Origin: Ignavibacteriota bacterium
GTDB taxonomy: Bacteria > Bacteroidota > Ignavibacteria > Tepidaquicellales > Tepidaquicellaceae
Direction: 5' to 3'
Length of the DNA stretch: 62,017 bases
NCBI GenBank assembly: GCA_026390735.1
Contig: JAPLFJ010000058.1
Location: 1 to 62,017 of the forward strand
Below, in pieces: positions 46,075-53,713 of the stretch. The position numbers were made by a program, and so were the translations under genes. Within the stretch, counting starts at the first letter, position 1, and the number at the start of each line of letters is the position of its first letter. The notes under the pieces were generated by a model that did not search any database, was not told the origin of the DNA, and saw only the letters and a list, made by a program, of their open reading frames with translations.

Positions 46075-46623
46075 ATGAAACTTATAATTGATTTATTTTG
46101 GTCAGATTTAAAACCAATTAATAATATTGATTATAGCAAATCGGAAATAGGTGTATATATTTGGGGATTCAAATATAATGGAATATTCATACCCTATTAT
46201 GTTGGCAATGCAATAAACATTCAAAAAAGGTTAACTCAACATGTTAGCTATTTAATCAGTGGGCAATACTGTATAATTGACTCATCATGCCTTAAAGAGT
46301 TTTATAAATATAAAGGACCTACAACAAATAAGGGACTGCTTTATATACCCAATTACCCTAAAGGGTACAAATCTTTTTTAGAAAAAAGAAAATTCTTACA
46401 GCCACATATTGATAATATGGTTGACCGAATGTGTTATTCCTATTCAGTTTTTAGGGATGCATCTACTAATAGTATAAAATATTTATGTCAAATTGAAAAT
46501 GAATGCATTAATAGAATCGGAATTACAAAACTTTGGAATAAACAATGTGGTAAAAACAACGAAATAATATTTAACAGTATAAAGGGTGATAAACAAGTTG
46601 TTGGCCTTTTCCCTAAAATATGA
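46075..46623 (+). CDS. GIY-YIG nuclease-domain protein
   Basis: A 182-residue protein. It has GVYIWG (26-31), then YYVGNAINIQKRLTQH (41-56), the paired GIY and YIG elements with the conserved arginine Arg52. A CxxxxxS segment and basic helix follow, and Glu166 in the C-terminal region is a possible metal ligand. GIY-YIG enzymes cut DNA as homing, repair or restriction nucleases. Here it lies just left of the integration module. It may be a selfish nuclease or a defence component; the sequence does not decide. Confidence 0.65.
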   Translation: MKLIIDLFWSDLKPINNIDYSKSEIGVYIWGFKYNGIFIPYYVGNAINIQKRLTQHVSYLISGQYCIIDSSCLKEFYKYKGPTTNKGLLYIPNYPKGYKSFLEKRKFLQPHIDNMVDRMCYSYSVFRDASTNSIKYLCQIENECINRIGITKLWNKQCGKNNEIIFNSIKGDKQVVGLFPKI

Positions 46624-46775
46624 AATCCCGAGCGCTTTTTTTTGGGCATCTTAACGAATATCTGTTTCCGAAACCAAACTACTTGAGCAAAAACTGACCG
46701 CTTTTTAGTATTCCGGAAATTTCGTTTAATAGAAACTTAATAATACCATTATTAATTAAACAAAAGGAAAATAAA

Positions 46776-47288
46776 TTGGAATACGCAGGAGATCCAACAT
46801 TCGACTCAATTTTTACCAGCCGTAAAGTAACAAACATATTCGAAAGTCTGTCCAAGGATGAAAATATTTTAGAAACTGATTTATTCAATATAGTTGATGG
46901 CGACATCATAGTTCCTTATTATGTTGAAACCTTTATCATGGATGATTGTGCTGTCTGTTATTTTAAGAATTTTCATCAAAAGACTTTATTCGCTCCTTAC
47001 ATCCGAGTTTACAGTAAGAACAAAATACACTTTGGTTGCCGAGCGGAGTTCCCACCACCTGCATTTTACAATAAAACATTTTCAAATGTCCCACAGAGAT
47101 ATATCAAGATGAATGGTGATGATATTCACTATGTGTTTGATTTGTTATCGATTAAAAAAGAGTTAATGCCTTTCGCGATATATGATTTTTTAACGCACTT
47201 CGAGGAGTTTTACTTTCCTGTCGAAGGGCAATTTTTAAGTGAGTTTGTGATGAGGTATTTGGGGAAGTATAGGGTAAAGGGGAGGTGA
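46776..47288 (+). CDS. Hypothetical protein (170 aa) with TTG start
   Basis: The frame opens at TTG 46776, preceded by AAAGGAAAAT at a suitable distance, and no ATG lies near the conserved start. The protein is soluble, acidic at the start (DPTFDSIF) and has a central CAVCYF segment and aromatic patches (FPPPAFYNKTF). No family recognised. It ends about 35 bp before the putative arm-site repeats of the integration region. Confidence 0.5.
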   Translation: MEYAGDPTFDSIFTSRKVTNIFESLSKDENILETDLFNIVDGDIIVPYYVETFIMDDCAVCYFKNFHQKTLFAPYIRVYSKNKIHFGCRAEFPPPAFYNKTFSNVPQRYIKMNGDDIHYVFDLLSIKKELMPFAIYDFLTHFEEFYFPVEGQFLSEFVMRYLGKYRVKGR

Positions 47289-47322
47289 ATTTATCTTTGT
47301 TATTGTAAAAAAGTTTTGCCAA

Positions 47323-47352
47323 AGTTATGCTGAGTTATGCTAAAGTTATGCT
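47323..47352. repeat. Three direct repeats AGTTATGCT, possible integrase arm sites
   Basis: AGTTATGCT occurs at 47323-47331, 47333-47341 and 47344-47352, with 1-2 base spacers. The set sits about 130 bp left of the tRNA-Pro half-gene, on the opposite side from the integrase. Closely spaced direct repeats at this place are typical for arm-type binding sites of tyrosine integrases. Confidence 0.55.
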
Positions 47353-47483
47353 AATGCAGGTTCATTTAGGTCAATTTAGACCGCTTTTCAGCGTGTTTTG
47401 TTTTTTGTAATAGGAAAATAAAATATTAAAATATGACTCAAAAGTTTAATTTTTAAGCATTATATTACATTAATTGTGTAATA

Positions 47484-47522
47484 CGGGATGTAGCACAGCC
47501 TGGTAGCGCGCTTCGTTCGGGA
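47484..47522 (+). pseudogene. 5' half of a tRNA-Pro(CGG) gene, probable attachment site
   Basis: The 39 bases carry the acceptor 5' strand, D arm (AGCCTGGTAGCGC) and the anticodon stem-loop left side CTTCG + TTCGGGA, with anticodon CGG. They match bacterial tRNA-Pro(CGG) until position 38, where homology stops abruptly and element sequence begins. The D stem has one A-C mismatch. No 3' half follows. It lies 100 bp from the integrase stop. It therefore looks like an attP core with crossover in the anticodon loop, not a working tRNA. Confidence 0.75.
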
Positions 47523-47553
47523 TCAAACTGACAAAAAATTTTAAATATAGAAT

Positions 47554-47587
47554 AAAGCCCAGTAAATTCAATAGTTTACTGGGCTTT
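47554..47587. terminator. Bidirectional rho-independent terminator
   Basis: A perfect 13-bp stem (AAAGCCCAGTAAA / TTTACTGGGCTTT) with an 8-base loop. The plus side continues with T residues. It lies between the tRNA-Pro half and the end of the integrase gene on the minus strand, so it ends the integrase transcript and shields the att region. Confidence 0.85.
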
Positions 47588-47608
47588 TTAGTTCTTAAAA
47601 TTTTACTG

Positions 47609-47627
47609 TTTTGCTAATATTTTGCTA
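47609..47627. repeat. Two direct repeats TTTTGCTA beside the integrase stop, possible arm sites
   Basis: TTTTGCTA is found at 47609-47616 and 47620-47627, overlapping the last codon of the integrase gene. With AGTTATGCT on the other side of the tRNA half they form a plausible P/P' arm pair. Confidence 0.4.
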
Positions 47628-48701
47628 GTACTTAACGATGTCCTGATTCTCATCAAATTTATCCATCTTATTTCTTACGTTGTCTACTATGGTATTAGCG
47701 TAAAAGGATTTTGTGGTTTCAACTTCATCGTGTCCAAGTAAATAAGCCACATCTTGTATATTAAGACTTTTAGCATAATGAGTCGCGAAGTTTCTTCTGA
47801 ATGTTTTTAAGTTAAAAGCATATTTCTCTTTTATGCCCAATCTCTTTTTAAGCCTTCTGAATCGACAACCTAACCTTGCAACCGAGTAACCCGGAAACAC
47901 TAATTGTTCTTGATCTTGTTCGATTACATAATTCATGTTTTTTATTATAAACGCATAAAGCGTTTGCGACAGCGGTATGTAAATTTCCTTATTGGTTTTT
48001 GAAATCCTTATATGAATTCTCCTGTCTGCGAAATTAATATCTCCGGTTTTTAACCTTAATAAGTCAATAGGTCTTAATCCGGTCAGAAGTAAAAGAGATA
48101 GAATGTTGAAAAACATTAAATCGGATTTTTGTGCTGCCAATAAAATTTCACTAAGCATATTATTGTCGAATACGATAATAGCTTTTTTCGTTTTACGTGG
48201 TAACACATCTGCTGATAATGGCGAACTATTTAAATGTTTATTCTTAACAAGGAACAGAAATAATACTTTGACATGGTCAAAATATGACCTTACGGATGCA
48301 TTACTTAAATTTTGATCAGTAAGAAGTTTAACAAACCTCAATGAATGTTCATATGTAACTTTACTTGCCTTCATATTCCTTGGAACAATTTTATAAAAGT
48401 TATTCATTGAAATATCAAAACGAGTTTGGTAGCCCTTAGATGTCAATGCTAACTTAAATTTATATATCTCTACCGCTTTTTCAACAGTAATGTCCTTCGT
48501 GTTTTCGAAGGACGATAATATGTTTCTGTACTTCATATCGCCAATCTTAATCTCAACTTTTTCTTCGATTTTTTTCTTAAGGGCTTCTGCTTTGAGCAGA
48601 TTTTCTTCAGTTGCCTCAAGATTTGTTTTTAAGGATTTTCTCTTATCTAATAAGCGATATTGGATATAGATTTTTCCTTTTTGAATATTAAAATTTGCCA
48701 A
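47625..48701 (-). CDS. Tyrosine recombinase/integrase
   Basis: A 358-residue integrase. The N-terminal half has an Arm/SAM-like DNA-binding region (about 70-165). The catalytic domain has Arg210 (TGLRPID), Lys236, Arg302 in FRRNFAT, His324 (LLGHDE) and the nucleophile Tyr334. In the usual H-x-x-R motif the first histidine is replaced by Lys299, which is a known tolerated variation in tyrosine recombinases. It catalyses site-specific insertion and excision. The gene ends beside a tRNA-Pro half and repeats. The upstream HTH gene begins at 49061 and its stop abuts the ATG of this gene, so the two are co-expressed. Confidence 0.9.
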   Translation of the reverse strand: MANFNIQKGKIYIQYRLLDKRKSLKTNLEATEENLLKAEALKKKIEEKVEIKIGDMKYRNILSSFENTKDITVEKAVEIYKFKLALTSKGYQTRFDISMNNFYKIVPRNMKASKVTYEHSLRFVKLLTDQNLSNASVRSYFDHVKVLFLFLVKNKHLNSSPLSADVLPRKTKKAIIVFDNNMLSEILLAAQKSDLMFFNILSLLLLTGLRPIDLLRLKTGDINFADRRIHIRISKTNKEIYIPLSQTLYAFIIKNMNYVIEQDQEQLVFPGYSVARLGCRFRRLKKRLGIKEKYAFNLKTFRRNFATHYAKSLNIQDVAYLLGHDEVETTKSFYANTIVDNVRNKMDKFDENQDIVKY

Positions 48702-49061
48702 CTATATTCCTCCTTTGTTAAATTCTCTCAATATTTTATTTGCCATAGCAACAGATTCTTCTTCACTTATAATTTCGTTTTCTTCGACCTGCCATTCTTC
48801 CTTTGACTTCATACCATAAACATACTCCTGAATGCTAACGTATGGAATCTTGTCTCTCTTATTACCTTGGATTATTTTTATCTTTCCTTTCTCTATTAGT
48901 TTATTTAAGGCATCATTTCCTATCCTTAATTCAGCCCTTGCTTTCCTTTTTGAAAGCAAAGCTAATTCACCGTAACCTTCACTGTAAAGAAGGCTCTGTG
49001 GCTGTAATAATCTAATGCCCTCTGAACCATTAGAGCCTACAGACATACTTGTAGTTTGCAT
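48702..49061 (-). CDS. Excisionase-like helix-turn-helix protein
   Basis: A 119-residue protein with a HTH_17/excisionase-type winged helix near the middle: KARAELRIGNDALNKLIEKG followed by a basic wing (NKRDKIPYVSIQEYVYG). The ATG at 49061 is preceded by AAGGAAAA at a good spacing; a TTG at 49085 is in frame upstream. The stop is directly adjacent to the integrase start, so the two are coupled. Xis proteins bend DNA at att sites and tip the integrase toward excision. A general DNA-binding regulator is possible. Confidence 0.7.
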   Translation of the reverse strand: MQTTSMSVGSNGSEGIRLLQPQSLLYSEGYGELALLSKRKARAELRIGNDALNKLIEKGKIKIIQGNKRDKIPYVSIQEYVYGMKSKEEWQVEENEIISEEESVAMANKILREFNKGGI

Positions 49062-49098
49062 AATATTTTCCTTTTTCTTATTCAAGTATATTATGCCA

Positions 49099-49941
49099 TT
49101 ATTTTAGCTGTTTGTAACGTTTTAAAGCGATCTGTAAATACTCTGCTTCTGTATCTATTCCGATAAACCTTCTATTACCTGTTCGCGCTACAGCAACACC
49201 CGTTGTACCGCTTCCACAAAATGGATCGAGTATTACATCCCCTGCCTTCGTAGAAGCCGCTACGATTCTGTTTAATAAGTCAATCGGTTTCTGAGTCGGA
49301 TGCTTACCGAACAACTTCTCTGATTTTCTCGGAGGCGGTATGGACCAAACTGAACGCATTTGTTTACCAGGATTTTTAAGTTTGTCGTTTGTGTAATCAC
49401 CGTTTTTCATTAAATCATAATCGAAGTAATGCTTCGTTGCTTTGCCCTTTTTAGCCCAGATTATTGTCTCATGGCTTGCTGTGAAGTAACGGCAACTTAT
49501 GTTTGGTGAAGCATTTGGTTTGAACCAGGCTATGTCATTTATTATTTCAAAGTTCTGTTTCTGTAATAAGTAACCACATTGATAAATACTGTGATATGTT
49601 CCGCTTATCCAAATCGTACCTTCTGGTTTGAGGATTCTACCTGCTGATTGAATCCATTTAGAATGAAATTTTTCGTTTTCTGAAAAACCACGACTGGAGT
49701 CCCAATCACCTTTGTTTACCGAAACCATTTTACCTGATTTACATGTAATTCCATTGTTCGACAGAAAATACGGCGGGTCTGCGAAAATCATATCGACTGA
49801 GTTTTCAGGCAGGCCCGCCATTACTTTAATGCAATCATCGTTGTACAATACAAAACCATCCTCCTCAAAGTAAGGAGGTACTAAGACCTCCTCGCTTTGG
49901 GAGTGTGATACGGGATTATATTTTCTGATTGCGTCTGTCAA
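49099..49941 (-). CDS. DNA adenine-type methyltransferase, beta class
   Basis: A 280-residue enzyme. The catalytic motif DPPY (55-58) precedes the SAM-binding DPFCGSGTTG (239-248), the order of beta-class N6-adenine or N4-cytosine methyltransferases. A KHPTQKP segment near 220 is typical for this group. It methylates DNA at a short recognised site. No matching restriction enzyme is adjacent, so it is probably an orphan methylase that protects or regulates the element. Its stop lies 14 bp before the excisionase frame, and it starts only 5 bp after the next methylase gene, showing one operon. Confidence 0.9.
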   Translation of the reverse strand: MTDAIRKYNPVSHSQSEEVLVPPYFEEDGFVLYNDDCIKVMAGLPENSVDMIFADPPYFLSNNGITCKSGKMVSVNKGDWDSSRGFSENEKFHSKWIQSAGRILKPEGTIWISGTYHSIYQCGYLLQKQNFEIINDIAWFKPNASPNISCRYFTASHETIIWAKKGKATKHYFDYDLMKNGDYTNDKLKNPGKQMRSVWSIPPPRKSEKLFGKHPTQKPIDLLNRIVAASTKAGDVILDPFCGSGTTGVAVARTGNRRFIGIDTEAEYLQIALKRYKQLK

Positions 49942-49945
49942 AGTT

Positions 49946-50419
49946 TTAACTTAAGGCAAGATTAATATTACCTTTATAATCTCTTTTATAATAAACGCAT
50001 CCCAGTTGAAAACCGAATTGAGGAAATTCTTTAGGGGTATCTACGAAGTACATTTCCTTAATGCTGAAATTGTTTGTTGCAATATCACGTAAACGTGCTT
50101 TATAAAATGTTGCATTTATTAACTGTAAGAATACAATATTGTCTGCTACTTCCATGGATTTTAATAAAAAATCCCTATATTTTGAATATGGTGGGTTTGT
50201 TATTATCCAATCCCATTTACCCTTTGTTTTTAAAAAATCTAGACCCTTGTCTATTTCACAGTAATCTGCATTTGGTAAGTACTGTAAAAATGCTCCTGTT
50301 CCACAACAAGGCTCTAATATTTTTCCGTTTGGACGGAAATGATTAACAATCTTCTCCGCCAACCATGAAGGAGTCATTATTTTATCGTTCCCGTTATTTT
50401 TTACTATTGCTTTTCCCAC
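49946..50419 (-). CDS. Short N6-adenine methyltransferase-like protein
   Basis: A 157-residue protein with a GTG start. It carries MTPSWLAEKIV, the SAM-binding EPCCGTG (36-42), an acidic strand end (CEIDK) and the catalytic NPPY (75-78) followed by FLLK. It lacks the C-terminal target-recognition part of larger enzymes. Similar short proteins occur in phages and plasmids as DNA methylase-like genes. It may act on DNA with help of a partner, perhaps the enzyme encoded 5 bp downstream. A protein or RNA target cannot be excluded. Confidence 0.75.
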   Translation of the reverse strand: MGKAIVKNNGNDKIMTPSWLAEKIVNHFRPNGKILEPCCGTGAFLQYLPNADYCEIDKGLDFLKTKGKWDWIITNPPYSKYRDFLLKSMEVADNIVFLQLINATFYKARLRDIATNNFSIKEMYFVDTPKEFPQFGFQLGCVYYKRDYKGNINLALS

Positions 50420-50460
50420 TTGTTTAACCTCATAATTTTATATCCTTTCATTTTAAATTT

Positions 50461-51885
50461 TTAAATTCTACTTCCAACGAGTACTTTCATCTTATCTTCG
50501 AGCTTGTATAAGTCAGTCGCGAAGTCCCGATACAAATTCTCGCTGGTTACATCTTTATTTCCTATTTCAATTGCTTTTACATGAGTCATAAGTTCAGTCG
50601 CTATGTAATGAACTATTCTCTCTGTAAATTCGTAATAACCTTTAGCCGATTCGTGAAATCGTTTCTGGAATTCTTCGTGTTTCTTAAAAAGAACTATTGT
50701 GTTATCACTGATGATTGAACGAAGTGACTGTTCATTTGCATCTTTAAACGGGTCACTTGTGTCGTCAATCTTAAATCTAAGGCTACAGCTGTCGTTGTTA
50801 GTACCGCCTCGTGCTGGAAATCTAACTGTAACCTTATTGTTCCTTTCCCTTCTTCTAGGAGTTGGAGTTACAATTCGTGTAATTGGCTCTTTTTCAGGTT
50901 GTGGTGTTTCATTACCTCCTTCTTTATTTTCACGAATTCTGTAACCATTGATTGAGTACTCTTTAAAAGATTCCTCGCTCTTTCTGCCATCATCGTTTAC
51001 TATATACTCACTCAGGATTTCATTTATCTTACCTTCAATCTCTACAAATCTCTGAGATGATGATGTATCTGTTTGGCTTTCTATGTATTTCAGAATCTCA
51101 TCTTCATACTTCAGTAGTGTAAAGAAGAAGGCTTTCGATAGTTCTGTTTTCTTGAAGTCCTTCCTCGTAGGGGTCGTTTCCAATACTCCGGATACATCAA
51201 TGAACCCGCTTAAATTATATCTACCCCAAAGTGAAGATTTCTTGTATGACCTGAATTGTTCCGCATTCGTAACTTCCAGGATTCTTCGACCTTTTATTAC
51301 AAAGAAAGGTTCTCTCTTTAATTCTCTGTTCTTGGCTAAAACCAGGAATATCCTCACTGGATTAGCACTTATATCGTATGGGATTAAAGTGTTGTACTTC
51401 TTTGATTTTGTCCTGTATAAGGTGTTAATAGTCAAAGTAAACGGTGTGTCACAATAGTCACTGTACTTAAAACTTTCACACACCTTTTCCTCTCCATCAT
51501 TTTCTCTTAGTACAATCTTTATACCTTTACGACTGAGTATCCCTTCGAAGTGCTTCTCGATTTCCTTCTTTAATGTCCCAAAATCTAAGTCCTCGAAAAC
51601 ACCTTCCTTGAAACCAGACAGAGTAACCTTAGTGCCAGACGATAAGTCATTTTTCAATGGCTTTTCTTCAGTAATGTCAACTTCAGGTGGTCCTTTGTTA
51701 GTCCTTTTAAATAACGTGGAGCTGTAAGTGTATCTGTATATCTTACCTGTTCTTTGCTTTGTTTCAATCGATATATCTTTACATATCGAAAACCCTGAAA
51801 ACATTCCCATACCATGCATCCCGTTCGTTCTTGAATCATTACGCTTTGAGGAACGAAAGATTGTATAATCTTTATATGTGTTCAT
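50461..51885 (-). CDS. GHKL/HSP90-like ATPase, 3' part of a frame-split gene
   Basis: A 474-residue product with HGMGMFSG (24-31), the glycine-rich lid, and SGTKV (83-87), the second glycine box of GHKL ATPases. The middle resembles an S5-like transducer domain, with R-rich and RILEVTNAEQF segments. The C-terminus is a long helical region. The essential N-box with ENxxD-type residues lies in the separate 51915-52124 frame. The DN-x-G motif (KDNCTG) lies in the upstream extension of this frame, before the ATG. The parts are connected by a -1 shift. Without it this product could not bind ATP. Confidence 0.7.
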   Translation of the reverse strand: MNTYKDYTIFRSSKRNDSRTNGMHGMGMFSGFSICKDISIETKQRTGKIYRYTYSSTLFKRTNKGPPEVDITEEKPLKNDLSSGTKVTLSGFKEGVFEDLDFGTLKKEIEKHFEGILSRKGIKIVLRENDGEEKVCESFKYSDYCDTPFTLTINTLYRTKSKKYNTLIPYDISANPVRIFLVLAKNRELKREPFFVIKGRRILEVTNAEQFRSYKKSSLWGRYNLSGFIDVSGVLETTPTRKDFKKTELSKAFFFTLLKYEDEILKYIESQTDTSSSQRFVEIEGKINEILSEYIVNDDGRKSEESFKEYSINGYRIRENKEGGNETPQPEKEPITRIVTPTPRRRERNNKVTVRFPARGGTNNDSCSLRFKIDDTSDPFKDANEQSLRSIISDNTIVLFKKHEEFQKRFHESAKGYYEFTERIVHYIATELMTHVKAIEIGNKDVTSENLYRDFATDLYKLEDKMKVLVGSRI

Positions 51886-51914
51886 CTTTATTCCCGTGCA
51901 ATTGTCTTTAATTA

Positions 51915-52124
51915 TTACTTCTCTGATTTCTTACCTCCTGTTATTGTTATTTCAATGATTATTTCTTTACTGTATTCTTGAGTGACAGGGTCAAAGAAAT
52001 CCTCTGCCGAGTCGATACTGTTATCTATGTACTCCATTATTACCCTGTATTCATCAGTGTAATTCTGTACCTGCTGAATTATACCTTCGCTATCGTATTT
52101 TATTTTCTGTTTATACTTTTTCAT
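51915..52124 (-). CDS. GHKL ATPase N-terminal fragment (frame-split)
   Basis: A 69-residue frame. The helix EYIDNSIDSAED (Glu31, Asn35, Asp38) is the N-box of HSP90/MutL/MORC-type ATPases. It is followed by a long strand (KEIIIEITITGG) and a premature stop. In the other frame directly behind lies REVIIKDNCTGIKMN, which carries the DN-x-G box, and this continues into the 50461-51885 product. A single -1 shift near 51925 restores the full ATPase. It is probably a frameshifted gene, an assembly error or a recoded gene. Confidence 0.65.
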   Translation of the reverse strand: MKKYKQKIKYDSEGIIQQVQNYTDEYRVIMEYIDNSIDSAEDFFDPVTQEYSKEIIIEITITGGKKSEK

Positions 52125-52140
52125 AATTTTCTTTAATAAA

Positions 52141-52172
52141 GCGGAGAGGTGCTCTCCCCGCTGTATTGTTTT
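52141..52172. terminator. Intergenic hairpin between the 226-aa gene and the ATPase fragment
   Basis: GCGGAGAG pairs with CTCTCCCCGC (two-base bulge, loop of 3). A T run follows on the plus side and a short TTTATT on the minus side. It sits between two minus-strand genes and may attenuate or protect the transcript. Confidence 0.5.
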
Positions 52173-52174
52173 TA

Positions 52175-52855
52175 TTATTCCTTATCATCCTGTTTAATTT
52201 TTCTCAACCACAAATAGGCAGGATCCCCTTCTAACGTATATCCCACGTAAGACAAATAGTATATTTTAATATCTTCGACCTCGGACAATTTCGAGTTATC
52301 AGATAATTCAAATGGTACTATATGTGCTTCTTCAGGATTACCCTTACTCAATTCTTCAGTTGTTTCTTCGTAAGAGGCGTTATTCTTAGAATACACTATG
52401 GATTGATTCGCTAACCACTCTGCTTCATCCATTAAGAAAATTGGTTCACCGTTAGTTTGAAAACCTTGGGATTCAGTAAGAAGGGGAAAACTCTCTTCAC
52501 AATTCTTCAAGTGGATTGCGGTCATGAATGACTGACATTGTACAATTTCCGATTCGAATTTTCTGAACGGAATGAATATCCAGTCCTCATTTTTATCATT
52601 ATGAATGTAGGCATCAAAACATCCTGTGGGGATATCCCACTTTATGTTAGCTCCAAACTCAGAATCCCCTATAGATGTTAGTACAACCTTCCCTGATCTT
52701 ATAATGAAGTTTTTAATCACATTATTATAGCTGTTAATAACATTCTTCATTTCTTCGTATTTTAAAATAGCCATCTCTCCAAATTTTTCACCGGTTTCTA
52801 ATTCAATATAAAATTCAAACTTGTCCCCTTTAATTTTGCTTTTAATAATTTTCAT
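52175..52855 (-). CDS. Hypothetical protein (226 aa)
   Basis: A soluble, acidic protein. The N-terminal 100 residues are probably beta-rich (KFEFYIELETGEKFGE, SGKVVLTSIGDSEFG) and the second half contains helices and an EETTEELSKGNPEE low-complexity linker. There is no signal peptide and no known motif. It lies between the ClpP-like gene and the split ATPase, with an intergenic hairpin on each side. A structural or regulatory role for the operon is possible but not shown. Confidence 0.6.
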   Translation of the reverse strand: MKIIKSKIKGDKFEFYIELETGEKFGEMAILKYEEMKNVINSYNNVIKNFIIRSGKVVLTSIGDSEFGANIKWDIPTGCFDAYIHNDKNEDWIFIPFRKFESEIVQCQSFMTAIHLKNCEESFPLLTESQGFQTNGEPIFLMDEAEWLANQSIVYSKNNASYEETTEELSKGNPEEAHIVPFELSDNSKLSEVEDIKIYYLSYVGYTLEGDPAYLWLRKIKQDDKE

Positions 52856-52886
52856 TTAAATCTCTTTATTTAAATTTTAATAAATA

Positions 52887-52909
52887 GCGGATGAGTAATA
52901 CCCATCCGC
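52887..52909. terminator. Intergenic hairpin downstream of the ClpP-like gene
   Basis: A 7-bp stem GCGGATG / CATCCGC lies between the ClpP-like gene (ends 52921) and the gene starting at 52855. On the minus strand it is followed by TATTTATT. It is probably an attenuator or 3'-end stabiliser. Confidence 0.5.
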
Positions 52910-52920
52910 CGTTGTTTCTC

Positions 52921-53580
52921 TTAAGCACTGGTGCTCTTTTTTCTTCCTCTTTTTTTCGGAGCACTTTCTGTTATGTTCGTCTGAATAGCACCAGTACTTA
53001 TTTCTTGTGTACTTGGTGTTGCTGGAGCAACCTGAGTGGCAGGTAAAACTGCACTCTTTGGGGTTTTCGGTATTAAGTATTTACTTGTGAATCCCGCGAC
53101 AGAATCAATAATCCCACATTTTCTTGCTTCTTTAACAGAGATTGGCCCGCCTTTGATGATAGCATCAAGTATATTTTTTCTTCTTCCGGTTAAAGCCGAC
53201 AAAGTCTGATAAACAACTTTGTCTTCTTCTTCCAGATCGCTAGCCTTGGTGCCTCCTTCGTACGCGTCCCCCGCATTCAGAATAAATGTGGTGCCCATTA
53301 AAGCGATACGGCTTCCAGGCTTACCGGAAGCACTAATAATGGCAGCTGAAACATCATTAGCGCCACTCGATTCGGTTTCAAGATCAACATTTTTTGAGCC
53401 GTGAAATGATGCTGCTATTTCAAGCCCAAATTCTGGTTTACCTTTTACTCCTTGTAATTTTATCTTTATCATTTGATTACTGATGCCGGATGCTTCTCTC
53501 TCTTCGACGCGCCTTACAATATCCGAAGTTTTCGAAGCGTCTAATACACCGACAACAGGAATATAATCATGGTTTTGCAT
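52921..53580 (-). CDS. ClpP/crotonase-fold protein, apparently without catalytic residues
   Basis: A 219-residue protein. Residues 35-165 follow the ClpP-type order: a strand, a GAND-VSAAIISASG helix (72-86), a SRIALMGTTFILNAG strand (90-104), a long helix, then TGRRKNILDAI ... ISVKEARKCGIIDSV (131-161), as in the C-terminal EA-GLID region of ClpP. The places of the ClpP serine and histidine are taken by Asp76 and Asn102, so it should not cut peptides in the usual way. The tail is proline/threonine-rich and ends with a basic patch (KKRGRKK). It overlaps the 48-residue gene by 14 bp. Confidence 0.55.
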   Translation of the reverse strand: MQNHDYIPVVGVLDASKTSDIVRRVEEREASGISNQMIKIKLQGVKGKPEFGLEIAASFHGSKNVDLETESSGANDVSAAIISASGKPGSRIALMGTTFILNAGDAYEGGTKASDLEEEDKVVYQTLSALTGRRKNILDAIIKGGPISVKEARKCGIIDSVAGFTSKYLIPKTPKSAVLPATQVAPATPSTQEISTGAIQTNITESAPKKRGRKKSTSA

Positions 53581-53713
53581 GATACTTACCTTTCTTAAAT
53601 ATTAATTTATAATTCCCCTTTAAAGGGCTTAATTTAATTGCTGTATTATCCTCCGCAGCTTGACCGGAGAAGATGGCTTTCACACCTTTGCTTTTTCTGA
53701 GACCAATTTTCAT
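53567..53713 (-). CDS. Small basic hypothetical protein (48 aa)
   Basis: Starts at ATG 53713 after a near-perfect Shine-Dalgarno (AAAGGAGA, 5 bp spacing) and ends inside the ClpP-like gene start, overlapping it by 14 bp. The peptide is lysine-rich, with MKIGLRKSKG at the start and NYKLIFKKGKYHA near the end. The strong ribosome-binding site and overlap argue for expression. It is the first gene of the operon that runs to the integrase. Function unknown. Confidence 0.65.
   Translation of the reverse strand: MKIGLRKSKGVKAIFSGQAAEDNTAIKLSPLKGNYKLIFKKGKYHAKP

Noticed and set aside
47484-47522. Functional tRNA gene
   Set aside because: Only the first 38 positions are present; the anticodon stem 3' side, T arm and acceptor 3' end are missing.
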